Shown: in pieces, positions 1-6,039 of the stretch | Layout of the letters: each line of letters opens with the position of its first letter | How positions within the stretch are numbered: the first letter of the stretch is position 1 | Source of the DNA: Verrucomicrobiales bacterium | GTDB taxonomy: Bacteria; Verrucomicrobiota; Verrucomicrobiia; Limisphaerales; UBA9464 | Direction of reading: 5' to 3' | Length of the DNA stretch: 7,860 nucleotides | NCBI GenBank assembly: GCA_003445095.1 | Contig: DLVS01000787.1 | Location: 1-7,860, forward strand | Notes under the pieces: generated by a model | Seen by the model: only the letters and a program-made list of their open reading frames with translations | Databases searched by the model: none | Told to the model about the DNA's origin: nothing | Program-made: the position numbers and the translations under genes

Positions 1-776
1 AAACTCTTCAGATTTCCTCGGGTTTCCACATGCCTACGCCCTCCTGTGGTTTGGCTGTGATAAAATCTGACCACGGAAAACAACAATTCGGAGCCTTCGG
101 CATTGAGGTGTATGTTGTCTTTGAGCAGCGCGCTTACCGGCAACCCGTTGGCCCGCAGGTACGCCTTCCACGCGGTTCGATTATCGGGAAAACAGAAACC
201 GCGCTCGCGGGCGATCTTAGGGCTGAACACATAGTTGACCCACGCTTCAGTCCTCGTGTCCGTCGCTAACGCCGGGTCGGTGGTCTCGTTGAGTTCATTG
301 TTCGACAATACATGGTTGCCCAGGAGGATGACATCGGCTGTGGTGCGCGCGCGGAATTGCGACAACAGGGATTCCCATTCTTTGCCAGCGCCGTATGGCC
401 CATAAGCCTGGAAAAATATGAGGTCGGGACGGAACGGATAGACATCGGTTTCGGCAGTCTTAATAAGAAAGCTCGCGTTCAAGCCTGAGATGGCGCGGTT
501 GTCGATGATCAGGTTCGCTTCGGGGAAAAGTCGGCGCAGTTCGTCACGAGTCTTGAGCCACCATTCTTGCAGAGTGATGGACTGGCCGTAGAACAGAATG
601 CGGACGGGGTGGGGATTTGTCTTGGTACTGGCGGCCAAGAGTGCCTGGCTCCGCTGCAGCGCCAGGAACTTTCCGGGGTCGGCCGCGGGGAGGCTGGAAG
701 TATCAATGGCGCACGCTGGAAAGGGGTGGAGCAGTACGACCGCGCCGGCGAGCCATGCCGGGATCAAGGAACGCAT
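1..776 (-). CDS. Secreted SGNH/GDSL-family hydrolase, 3' end cut by window
   Basis: 258 codons are visible and the frame is still open at base 1, so the C-terminus is missing. The start at 776 gives a signal peptide: Met-Arg-Ser, a hydrophobic stretch (residues 4-19), then a likely cleavage after the Ala-Cys-Ala at 21-23. The SGNH blocks are visible: FYGQSIT with the nucleophile Ser66, NRAISGLNAS (block II-like Gly), LLGNH with the oxyanion Asn154, and DNIHLNAEG with Asp220 and His223. Known for the family: esterases and lipases, including deacetylases acting on sugars and polysaccharides; the substrate cannot be read here. Export points to the periplasm or cell surface. An in-frame ATG at 878 would add 34 residues ahead of the signal peptide; I prefer 776 because the export signal then sits at the N-terminus. 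A Cys at residue 22 also allows a lipoprotein reading, but the preceding FPA is a poor lipobox. No clear Shine-Dalgarno precedes 776. Confidence 0.85.
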   Translation of the reverse strand, partial: MRSLIPAWLAGAVVLLHPFPACAIDTSSLPAADPGKFLALQRSQALLAASTKTNPHPVRILFYGQSITLQEWWLKTRDELRRLFPEANLIIDNRAISGLNASFLIKTAETDVYPFRPDLIFFQAYGPYGAGKEWESLLSQFRARTTADVILLGNHVLSNNELNETTDPALATDTRTEAWVNYVFSPKIARERGFCFPDNRTAWKAYLRANGLPVSALLKDNIHLNAEGSELLFSVVRFYHSQTTGGRRHVETRGNLKS

Positions 777-788
777 ATCGGGGACGGG

Positions 789-816
789 AATATTCAGAAG
801 GAAATCTGCGTGACAA
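789..816 (-). promoter_or_regulatory. Candidate sigma-70-like promoter for the SGNH hydrolase gene
   Basis: On the minus strand a -35-like TTGTCA (816-811, 5 of 6 to consensus) is followed after 16 bases by AATATT (794-789, 4 of 6). Transcription would begin only a few bases before the ATG at 776, giving an almost leaderless message, which fits the lack of a Shine-Dalgarno. If the true start were 878 this site would lie inside the gene. Judged only by match to consensus. Confidence 0.25.
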
Positions 817-1041
817 GCAGACAAACGTCCATGATGGGCCACCAACGCCACGTAGCCGCGAACGGTAGGACGCGCCATCTGGCTTTGCGCTCACGCTCAA
901 AAATTACTACGCGCCCTGAAACTGTCGACGCGATCCGAGAAGAATGCGCCTTCTCCCGGCGGCGACTACGATCCCTAGCCCTCGTCAGATTTGGCGAATA
1001 GAGGGCGAGAGTTAGTTCAGTATCGTCCGTTCGTTCCCCAA

Positions 1042-1076
1042 GGATGGTTCCGGAGCCGTCGGCCAATGAGCCATCC
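1042..1076. other. Inverted repeat, 9-bp stem
   Basis: GGATGGTTC (1042-1050) pairs with GAGCCATCC (1068-1076) with one G-T wobble and a 17-base loop. No T-run follows on either strand, so a standard intrinsic terminator is unlikely. It could be a protein-binding site or an RNA structure in the leader of the SGNH hydrolase gene. Confidence 0.35.
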
Positions 1077-1269
1077 GGTAAAATCAGATCCTAACCTGCC
1101 AGCCGTGTATTCCGGTCCGCGGCTGGTTCATTTCGAGGCTACTCCCCGTTCCTCGACGAACCGTAGGAGGCGAGGTGACGAGACTCTGACCGTCTTTGTC
1201 TTGCGCGAAGGTTCACGGTCCCGATTCACGTCTGGGTTTCAAAGTGGTGCCGTCCGTTGATCATGGGAA

Positions 1270-1318
1270 ACCAGTTGAAGTAATTATTGAGCTTCATTGG
1301 TGAGAGGCGATCGCCCTC
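1270..1318 (-). terminator. Tandem hairpins downstream of thioesterase gene, possible terminator or processing site
   Basis: Reading the minus strand away from the thioesterase stop, the first hairpin has the 10-base palindrome GGCGATCGCC (1306-1315) as its core (GAUC loop), extended by GAG/CTC with one bulged base. Directly after it is a second hairpin of about 10 bp, arms 1301-1292 and 1280-1270, with one bulge, one wobble and an AT-rich 11-base loop. They start about 65 bases past the stop codon. Only a short TTT follows the second hairpin, so Rho-independent termination is uncertain. Confidence 0.35.
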
Positions 1319-1335
1319 GAGACTAGGTGCACTAT

Positions 1336-1363
1336 GATCAGCGTTAATCCGCGTCGATCAGCG
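1336..1363. repeat. Direct repeat GATCAGCG, 20-base period
   Basis: GATCAGCG occurs at 1336-1343 and again at 1356-1363, spaced 20 bases start to start, close to two helical turns. It lies 22-49 bases downstream of the thioesterase stop. The spacing would suit two protein-binding half sites on one face of DNA, but the repeat is short and could be chance. Confidence 0.3.
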
Positions 1364-1384
1364 GTTCCATTCCCGCTTCTTGGT

Positions 1385-1831
1385 TCACGCGTAGTCAGCC
1401 AGCGCCGTCGCCAGCGCTTGGGGCAACTCAACGCTTTGGCGCCGTCCTCCAATCAATCGGCATGCCCCAATCTCCTGCGAACCGTATGCCACGAGCTCTT
1501 CGCCGGCCGGAGTGGCGCGATAGTAGTCAAAGGACATGCGAGCGGACTTCGCAGTAAGCGTGACCAACCGCATTCGGATCAGAACCCGATCCAGCGCGAA
1601 CAGCGAGCTTTGAAACCGACAGTCCACTGCGAGGGTGACCAACTCCAGCCCCGCCCGCATCTCGTCCAAAATTTCCGGCGCCTTCTCGCAGAGGAACTGC
1701 TCTCGCACCTTTCCCCGCCACCGGAGGTAGTTCGCGAAATAGACGTTGCCGACCACGTTGGTGTCTTCGAAGGAAACGGTGAGCTCAGATTCGAACGCGC
1801 GTTTCGCCGAATCTACGGGAAGGCAACCCAA
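1385..1831 (-). CDS. Hotdog-fold acyl thioesterase, enediyne (CalE7/DynE7-type) family
   Basis: With the TTG at 1831 as start the protein has 148 residues, the usual size for single-domain hotdog thioesterases. Such enzymes hydrolyse acyl-CoA or acyl-carrier-protein thioesters in the cytoplasm. The N-terminal motif (TNVVGNVYFANYLRW, residues 24-38) is that of thioesterases that release the polyene from enediyne polyketide synthases. The 4-hydroxybenzoyl-CoA-thioesterase Asp position is Asn25 here, and Arg43 lies exactly 18 residues later. From memory, CalE7 uses Asn19 and Arg37, the same spacing. The frame is open up to an ATG at 2056, and a GTG at 1948 has AGGG just before it. The roughly 75 extra residues look like translated leader: Ser/Arg/Gly-rich, no motif, and running into the divergent promoter region. 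No polyketide synthase or carrier protein is visible, so the substrate is unknown. Fold confidence is high, subfamily moderate and start low. Confidence 0.8.
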   Translation of the reverse strand: MGCLPVDSAKRAFESELTVSFEDTNVVGNVYFANYLRWRGKVREQFLCEKAPEILDEMRAGLELVTLAVDCRFQSSLFALDRVLIRMRLVTLTAKSARMSFDYYRATPAGEELVAYGSQEIGACRLIGGRRQSVELPQALATALADYA

Positions 1832-2221
1832 ATTTGACGGCGACTGCTCTCTTGAGCAGCCCTTCGGTGAATGCTTAGTCGGTAGGACACACTTCCCCGC
1901 TGCCCAGGACGAGCGAACAGAATGGGCCGAGGCTCCGGCCGAGCCCACTTGACCCTGCCAATCGGTACGGCAGTGACCCCATCCGAGGGCGGTCCGCAAA
2001 GCGTCGCCCCACCGGATTCGGACCCACGGCATCGGCCGGGGCTCCGCACTTCCCACCTAGGGTTTCAAGCTCCCGCAACAGCGAACCGGTTTCCGTCACG
2101 CTGCCTCCCAATCAGTCTTGATGAATCTCGTGGCGCAGTGGAGTGTCTCCAGGTAATCCCGAGCCAGAGACCGCAGTTGCCGCCGTTGAAGAAGTGTCCC
2201 CTTATTCGAAATGCTACAACT
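1832..2221. other. Divergent intergenic region (promoters for thioesterase and DUF1080 operon)
   Basis: About 390 bases lie between the preferred thioesterase start (minus) and the DUF1080 start (plus), so both promoters should be here. Both strands are open over much of the region, but the translations carry no motif and look like GC-rich chance frames. I see no pair of -35/-10 boxes good enough to name on either strand. The plus-strand start at 2222 has GAAGAAG about 26-32 bases upstream and no Shine-Dalgarno at normal spacing. Confidence 0.6.
1842..1861 (-). promoter_or_regulatory. Hairpin just upstream of the thioesterase start
   Basis: On the minus strand GGCTGCTC (1861-1854) pairs with GAGCAGTC (1849-1842), 8 bp with one G-T wobble, around an AAGA loop. 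It ends 10 bases before the proposed TTG start at 1831, so it would sit where a ribosome binds. Its GAGAG lies in the loop and 3' arm. It could tune translation; if the real start is further upstream it would instead lie inside the gene. Confidence 0.3.
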
Positions 2222-2974
2222 ATGAAGACCACGCCATTGCTCGTCGCGGTTGTCAGTCTGTCATTGACCTGGAGTTCGAGCGTCAAAGCGGCGGAAACCG
2301 CCCAGCCTCCGAACACCCTAACGGCGGCTGAAAGGCAGGCGGGCTGGAAATTGTTGTTCGACGGGAAAACCACCGACGGATGGCGAGGCTACAAAAAGAA
2401 TTCAATGCCCCTTGGTTGGAAGGTGATCGGCGAGTCGCTCGTCCGGGTCAGCGGTGGCGCGGGCGGTCAAGGCGCAGGCGGGGGTGACGACATCGTCACG
2501 CTCGAAGATTTTGAGAACTTTGATCTGACCCTGGAATGGAAGGTACTCCCCAACGGAAACAGCGGCGTCCTCTACCACGTGTCGGAAGAGCCGCCCACGT
2601 CGTGGCACTATGCGCCGGAGGTGCAGATTCTCGACAATTCGGCACACCCCACGCGTGATCACCGGCAACTGGCCGGCGCCTGCTACGACTTGTACGCGCC
2701 CGCAAGGGACGTTACCAAGCCGCCGGGACAATGGAATCTCATGCGTATTCTCGTGCAAGGGCCGCATGTCGAGCACTGGATGAATGGCGAGAAAGTCGTG
2801 GAGTACGAATTATGGAGTGACGATTGGAACAAACGGGTGGCTCAAAGCAAACATCAGGCCCATCCGAAATTTGGTACTTTCCAGAAAGGTCCGATTTGCC
2901 TGCAAGATCACACCGACCGAATCGAGTTTCGGAACATCAAGATCCGGCCGCTGCCAAGCCAGCCAGCCAAATGA
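2222..2974 (+). CDS. Secreted DUF1080 (3-keto-disaccharide hydrolase domain) protein
   Basis: 250 residues. Residues 1-24 form a signal peptide (Lys2, hydrophobic core from Pro5 to Trp17, Ala-rich cleavage region at 23-24), which fixes the ATG at 2222 although the frame is open back to 1922. The mature protein is one DUF1080 domain with a concanavalin/LamG-like beta-sandwich: GWKLLFDGKTTDGWRGY (41-57), EDFENFDLTLEWK (95-107), GNSGVLYHVSE (112-122), APEVQILDN (131-139), YDLYAP (155-160), WNLMRILVQGPHVEHWMNG (171-189) and the C-terminal QDHTDRIEFRNIKIRPL (228-244). Known for the family: some members hydrolyse 3-keto-glycosides; it is greatly expanded in Verrucomicrobiota and Planctomycetota. 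The substrate here is unknown. A Gly-rich stretch at 78-88 looks longer than usual. It heads a probable operon with the alpha/beta hydrolase, since its stop overlaps an in-frame ATG of that gene (ATGATGA at 2971-2977). Confidence 0.92.
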   Translation: MKTTPLLVAVVSLSLTWSSSVKAAETAQPPNTLTAAERQAGWKLLFDGKTTDGWRGYKKNSMPLGWKVIGESLVRVSGGAGGQGAGGGDDIVTLEDFENFDLTLEWKVLPNGNSGVLYHVSEEPPTSWHYAPEVQILDNSAHPTRDHRQLAGACYDLYAPARDVTKPPGQWNLMRILVQGPHVEHWMNGEKVVEYELWSDDWNKRVAQSKHQAHPKFGTFQKGPICLQDHTDRIEFRNIKIRPLPSQPAK

Positions 2975-3027
2975 TGAGCGGTGTTGGTGTCGTGGTGCTT
3001 TCCGGGCTTCGATGGAACCTGCCTCTG

Positions 3028-5073
3028 ATGAAACGAGCCTTTTTTTCCGGACCCCTGGAGTGGAGCGGGGTAGCCCACAAATCCTGCACGTGGCTCCTCG
3101 TGTTTGCATCTCTAGGATCGCCACTGGCGGCGCAGTCGCTTGGCCAGGCTGATCGCGGCGAGCCCGGTGATGCGATGATTCATAACTATTTGCGGACGGA
3201 GGCAGAGAAACTTGAAGACGGCGGCGCCGACGCGTTCAAGTCCGTCGACGCTTGGAAGCAGGCGCTCCCGCGATTTCGGCAAGAGTATTTCGAGATGCTG
3301 GGGCTGTGGCCTCTGCCAACGAAATCCCCTCTGAACGCCACCGTGACGGGCTCGCTTGACCGCGGTGATTATGTGGTCGAACTCCTGCACTACCAGAGCC
3401 GGCCCGGTCTCTATGTGACGGCAAATTTGTATCGGCCCGCGATGATCGAACCCTCCCGCCGTCTGCCGGGGATTCTCTACGTCTGCGGCCATTCGAGCCG
3501 GCCGCGGAGCGGCAACAAGACCGCGTACCAGTCGCACGGCATCTGGTTTGCGCGACATGGTTACGTGTGTTTGATGGTCGACACGCTGCAACTGGGGGAA
3601 ATCGCTGGAATCCATCATGGCACCTATCGCGAGGGGCGGTGGTCGTGGCTGTCGCGCGGATACACTCCCGCGGGAGTCGAATGCTGGAATGGAATTCGCG
3701 GCCTCGACTATTTGATGAGCCGACCGGAGGTGGATCCGGCGCGCCTCGGAGTCACCGGAATCAGCGGCGGTGGTGCGGCGACCTTCTGGATCGCCGCGGC
3801 CGATGAGCGAGTCAAGGTGTCCGTTCCGGTGAGCGGAATGGCAGACTTGCGCTCCTATATTCCGAACCGTGTCATCAATGGCCATTGCGATTGCATGTTC
3901 CTGTATAACGCTCACCAATGGCCCTGGACCCGCATCGCCGAGTTGATTGCGCCGCGGCCGCTCTTGTTCGTGAATAGCGACCTCGATTCGATCTTTCCGA
4001 TGGATGCGAATGAACGGGTGATTAATCGACTGGAACGGCTTTACAGTTTGTTTGGCGCCGGTGATCTGGTGGACAGTTTGGTCAGCGTCGGCGGCCACGA
4101 ATATCGCCGGGACATTCGCCAGGCTACCTATCGTTTCTTCAACACGTATTTCAAAAATGATCCGAGTCAGGTTTTGGATAGCGAGGTTGATCTCGTCACC
4201 GGGACCCGCGATCAGCCCGTTCATCCTATTCCCCCGGAACAGTTGCGTGTTTTCCCGCGGGACTCGGACATCCCGAAGGATGAGCGAAACACGCGCATCG
4301 ATCAGGAGTTTGTTCCCGCCGCGCAGGTGGACGTGCCCGGCGTCGAAAAGTTTGGGGCGTGGCGGGAGGAACTGCTCACCCAACTTCGGCGCCTGAGCTT
4401 TCCTCATTTTCCCAAGCGCATTCCCGCGGCCACGGCGACCAAGGAAGAGGGGAGGCTGAACGGAGTGCTGATCGAGACTGAGCCTGGAATCACAGTACGG
4501 TTGCGCCCGATCCGCCCTTCGGTGACCGCCACGCGGATTGTGATCGTGGTCAGCGCTGCGGGCGTGGACTCCGGCGCGCCAGGATGGATCGACGATTTCG
4601 TCAATGAACATGACGTGATTTATGTGTGCGAGCCCCGCGGGTTTGGGTCGACGACTTGGACTCGAAAGAACCCGCCGAATTATGTCGAGCGCGCGCACTA
4701 CCTGCTGGGCCGAACTGTTGATAGCGGACGCGTTTGGGATGTGGCGGCGACCGGCAGTTACTTAACGGCTCGCCACGGCAATCTTCCCGTCCACCTCATC
4801 GGGGAGAAGAACGACGCGGTGCTCGCTGTTTATGCGGCGTTGTTGGGCGACGCGATTGCGAGTCTCACGCTGCGGGAACCGCCCTCGACCCACGCGAATG
4901 ATTCGGCGCCCCAACTGCTGAACGTATTGCGCGTCTGCGATATTCCTGAAGCTGTGGGAATGTTAACTCCGCGGCCGGTGACGCTCGTCGTGGGAGACCA
5001 AGCGCCCTTTCAAAAGACGGCCGCGCTTTATCGAGCCGGTGGAGCGGGCGATCAACTCATCCTCAGGCGCTAA
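3028..5073 (+). CDS. Secreted two-domain alpha/beta hydrolase, acetyl-xylan-esterase-like
   Basis: 681 residues from the ATG at 3028, chosen because it begins with Met-Lys-Arg and places a hydrophobic export core (TWLLVFASLGSPLAA) at residues 21-35. ATGs at 2971 and 2974, overlapping the DUF1080 stop, would add 18-19 residues and imply translational coupling; the frame is open back to 2824. The first hydrolase domain (about 95-375) has the nucleophile elbow GISGGG with Ser246, the acid in NSDLDSIFP with Asp320, and His357 in GGHEY, a complete triad. The second part (about 440-681) repeats the fold in outline (RGFGS loop, strand-turn VHLIGEKNDAVLA at 589-601) but has Lys-Asn where a Ser should be and no clear His, so it is probably not catalytic. 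Known relatives are carbohydrate esterases and dienelactone-hydrolase-like enzymes. With the DUF1080 partner this suggests de-esterification of a sugar or glycan in the periplasm; the substrate is inferred, not seen. Confidence 0.88.
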   Translation: MKRAFFSGPLEWSGVAHKSCTWLLVFASLGSPLAAQSLGQADRGEPGDAMIHNYLRTEAEKLEDGGADAFKSVDAWKQALPRFRQEYFEMLGLWPLPTKSPLNATVTGSLDRGDYVVELLHYQSRPGLYVTANLYRPAMIEPSRRLPGILYVCGHSSRPRSGNKTAYQSHGIWFARHGYVCLMVDTLQLGEIAGIHHGTYREGRWSWLSRGYTPAGVECWNGIRGLDYLMSRPEVDPARLGVTGISGGGAATFWIAAADERVKVSVPVSGMADLRSYIPNRVINGHCDCMFLYNAHQWPWTRIAELIAPRPLLFVNSDLDSIFPMDANERVINRLERLYSLFGAGDLVDSLVSVGGHEYRRDIRQATYRFFNTYFKNDPSQVLDSEVDLVTGTRDQPVHPIPPEQLRVFPRDSDIPKDERNTRIDQEFVPAAQVDVPGVEKFGAWREELLTQLRRLSFPHFPKRIPAATATKEEGRLNGVLIETEPGITVRLRPIRPSVTATRIVIVVSAAGVDSGAPGWIDDFVNEHDVIYVCEPRGFGSTTWTRKNPPNYVERAHYLLGRTVDSGRVWDVAATGSYLTARHGNLPVHLIGEKNDAVLAVYAALLGDAIASLTLREPPSTHANDSAPQLLNVLRVCDIPEAVGMLTPRPVTLVVGDQAPFQKTAALYRAGGAGDQLILRR

Positions 5074-5090
5074 GCCGTGCGCCCGCGGTG

Positions 5091-5119
5091 AAAAAGAGGC
5101 GGAACCACAATTGGGCGCC
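5091..5119 (-). terminator. Probable intrinsic terminator of the lipoprotein-pseudopilin transcript
   Basis: On the minus strand GGCG (5119-5116) pairs with CGCC (5101-5098), inside which CCA/TGG (5114-5112 and 5107-5105) closes an ATTG loop; a small internal loop separates the two stems. Two bases later come five T (5095-5091). It lies about 135 bases past the pseudopilin stop at 5254 and 18 bases past the end of the convergent hydrolase gene. The geometry is imperfect but the T-run is in the right place. Confidence 0.4.
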
Positions 5120-5162
5120 ACTTCAGACGAATTGGATCGGTGACTTCGCGCGATGAGCCCGG

Positions 5163-5194
5163 TAGTTCGGACTCAGCCTTGAGTGACGGGACTA
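5163..5194. other. Imperfect hairpin in the convergent gap
   Basis: Inner stem ACTCA/TGAGT (5171-5175, 5180-5184) with a 4-base loop, outer stem TAGTTC/GGACTA (5163-5168, 5189-5194, one wobble) separated by an internal loop. It is the main structure between the ends of the two converging genes. No T-run follows on either strand, so a terminator role is only possible. The rest of 5074-5253 holds nothing else I can name. Confidence 0.25.
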
Positions 5195-5253
5195 GCGCCG
5201 AGATTTCGTAGGGCGAGTGTCGAGGGATCGAACCAGCGGGCGACTTGCTTTGG

Positions 5254-5982
5254 TCACCAGTAGGGATTTGCTAGGTTGACTGGGGCAGTGGGGCTGATCT
5301 TGAGCGGGAAGGCGAAGAACTCGACGTGGTTATCGCCAAACAACATCACGTAGCGGCGCTGGTTCCGGTAGCTGTGCCACGGTGGGTTTTTCGCGGCGTC
5401 AAAACCGGCGTTCTCCCAAATCCAGTCGCCTTGGATGATCTTGGTCACTGGGCGGATCGCCACTTCGGAACCCCGGATCGGTTGGCCCCCGGGCGCGTCG
5501 GTGACACGCTTCACGCCCCAGGGATCGGAGGCCCACTGGGTACAATAGCTGTTGCCGTATTCGATGGAGCAATTCTTAGCCCCGTAGTTGGGGTCGCCCT
5601 TGTCGGACGGGCAACGCCAACTCTGTTTGGAATTCGCGTAGCGATTCAGCGGCCGGTTGGTGGCATCGGTCTTGATTCCGAAAGGACCGATCAACCAGGC
5701 AGTGATGGAGGTAGGTTTGCCCGTCTGGCCGCCGAAATCGCCCCAGCCGCTGGTGATCGGATAAGTGTCCCGGTTGTCCTCCACGTAGAGCGACCAAGCC
5801 AAGCCGAGTTGATGGTTGTTATTGATGCACTGAGTGCGCTTGGCGGACTCCTTGGCGCGCGCCAGTCCGGGCAGGAGCAATCCAGCGAGGATCGCGATGA
5901 TGGCAATGACCACGAGCAGCTCGATCAGGGTAAAGGCCCAGGCCGAGCGGGCGACGCGTACGGGTTCCGGGAGGGCGCTCAT
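5254..5982 (-). CDS. Type II secretion-like pseudopilin with prepilin cleavage site
   Basis: 242 residues. The N-terminus carries the class III prepilin signal: basic leader (Arg9, Arg12), cleavage between Ala16 and Phe17, then [20 protein letters not shown] with Glu21 as the +5 glutamate, forming the pilin helix. Ala rather than the commoner Gly precedes the cut. It continues [12 protein letters not shown] (38-49), a CPSD motif (about 123-126), several Cys, and ends with FGDNHVEFF (about 215-223). This matches the large DUF1559-like or H-X9-DG pseudopilin families of Verrucomicrobiota and Planctomycetota, here with GDN instead of DG and a longer His spacing. Role: minor or major pseudopilin, or a surface protein processed by prepilin peptidase; the partner is unknown. 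ATG 5982 is preferred over 6018 because GAAAGG lies 8 bases upstream of it. It is probably cotranscribed with the lipoprotein gene 54 bases upstream. Confidence 0.9.
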   Translation of the reverse strand: MSALPEPVRVARSAWAFTLIELLVVIAIIAILAGLLLPGLARAKESAKRTQCINNNHQLGLAWSLYVEDNRDTYPITSGWGDFGGQTGKPTSITAWLIGPFGIKTDATNRPLNRYANSKQSWRCPSDKGDPNYGAKNCSIEYGNSYCTQWASDPWGVKRVTDAPGGQPIRGSEVAIRPVTKIIQGDWIWENAGFDAAKNPPWHSYRNQRRYVMLFGDNHVEFFAFPLKISPTAPVNLANPYW

Positions 5983-5989
5983 GGAATTC

Positions 5990-6005
5990 GCCTTTCGGCA
6001 AAGGC
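5990..6005 (-). promoter_or_regulatory. Pseudopilin ribosome binding site inside a hairpin
   Basis: The minus strand reads GCCTTT-GCCG-AAAGGC, a perfect 6-bp stem with a 4-base loop. The Shine-Dalgarno-like GAAAGG (5996-5991), 8 bases before the ATG at 5982, lies at the loop edge and in the 3' arm. It supports ATG 5982 as the start and suggests the site can be masked when the RNA folds. Confidence 0.4.
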
Positions 6006-6021
6006 TAAGTCCACCCACTGA

Positions 6022-6039
6022 TGAGACCCAATGGGCTCA
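6022..6039 (-). other. Hairpin spanning the lipoprotein stop codon
   Basis: Minus-strand TGAG-CCC pairs with GGG-(T)-CTCA around an ATT loop, 7 bp with one bulge. The TGA stop of the lipoprotein gene is the first three bases of the 5' arm. With the 5990-6005 hairpin it makes two small hairpins within the gap between the two genes. No T-run follows. Confidence 0.3.

Larger units (their letters stand above)
777..1384. other. Long intergenic region without a supported gene
   Basis: About 600 bases lie between the thioesterase stop and the SGNH hydrolase start, both genes on the minus strand. The ORFs here (for example 991-1260 plus and 794-1066 minus) are Arg/Ser/Pro-rich, without recognisable motifs or ribosome sites, and look like chance reading frames in GC-rich DNA. 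The minus strand is also open in the SGNH frame from 878 down to 776. The region carries a hairpin at 1042-1076, tandem hairpins at 1270-1318 and a direct repeat at 1336-1363, described separately. Confidence 0.6.

Noticed and set aside
567..1001. Plus-strand 144-residue frame
   Set aside because: It overlaps the SGNH hydrolase start antisense, shows no motif and has no ribosome site; it is a shadow frame.
794..1066. Minus-strand 90-residue frame ending in a hydrophobic tail
   Set aside because: The tail could look like a membrane segment, but the rest is Arg-rich with no motif, no ribosome site is evident, and it overlaps the likely promoter and leader of the SGNH hydrolase gene.
991..1260. 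Plus-strand 89-residue frame in the long intergenic region
   Set aside because: The composition is Arg/Ser/Pro-rich with no domain, signal peptide or Shine-Dalgarno, so it is probably a chance frame.
1832..2056. N-terminal extension of the thioesterase up to the ATG at 2056
   Set aside because: The 75 extra residues have no family resemblance, make the protein much longer than known relatives, and occupy the region that must hold the divergent promoters. A GTG at 1948 cannot be excluded.
1922..2221. Upstream extension of the DUF1080 frame to 1922
   Set aside because: It would bury the clear signal peptide 100 residues inside the protein.
3112..4698. A 528-codon open frame on the minus strand
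   Set aside because: It lies fully antisense to the alpha/beta hydrolase gene, whose plus-strand frame has a complete catalytic triad. The antisense protein is rich in Arg, Pro and His with no motif, which is typical of a mirror frame in GC-rich DNA.
5074..5095. GC-rich hairpin right after the alpha/beta hydrolase stop as its terminator
   Set aside because: The stem (CCGTG/CGCGG, loop CGCC) is followed by A, not T, on the plus strand, so it does not fit an intrinsic terminator for that gene.
5326..6021. Plus-strand 231-residue frame
   Set aside because: It is antisense to the pseudopilin gene, which has an unmistakable prepilin signal in the minus frame.
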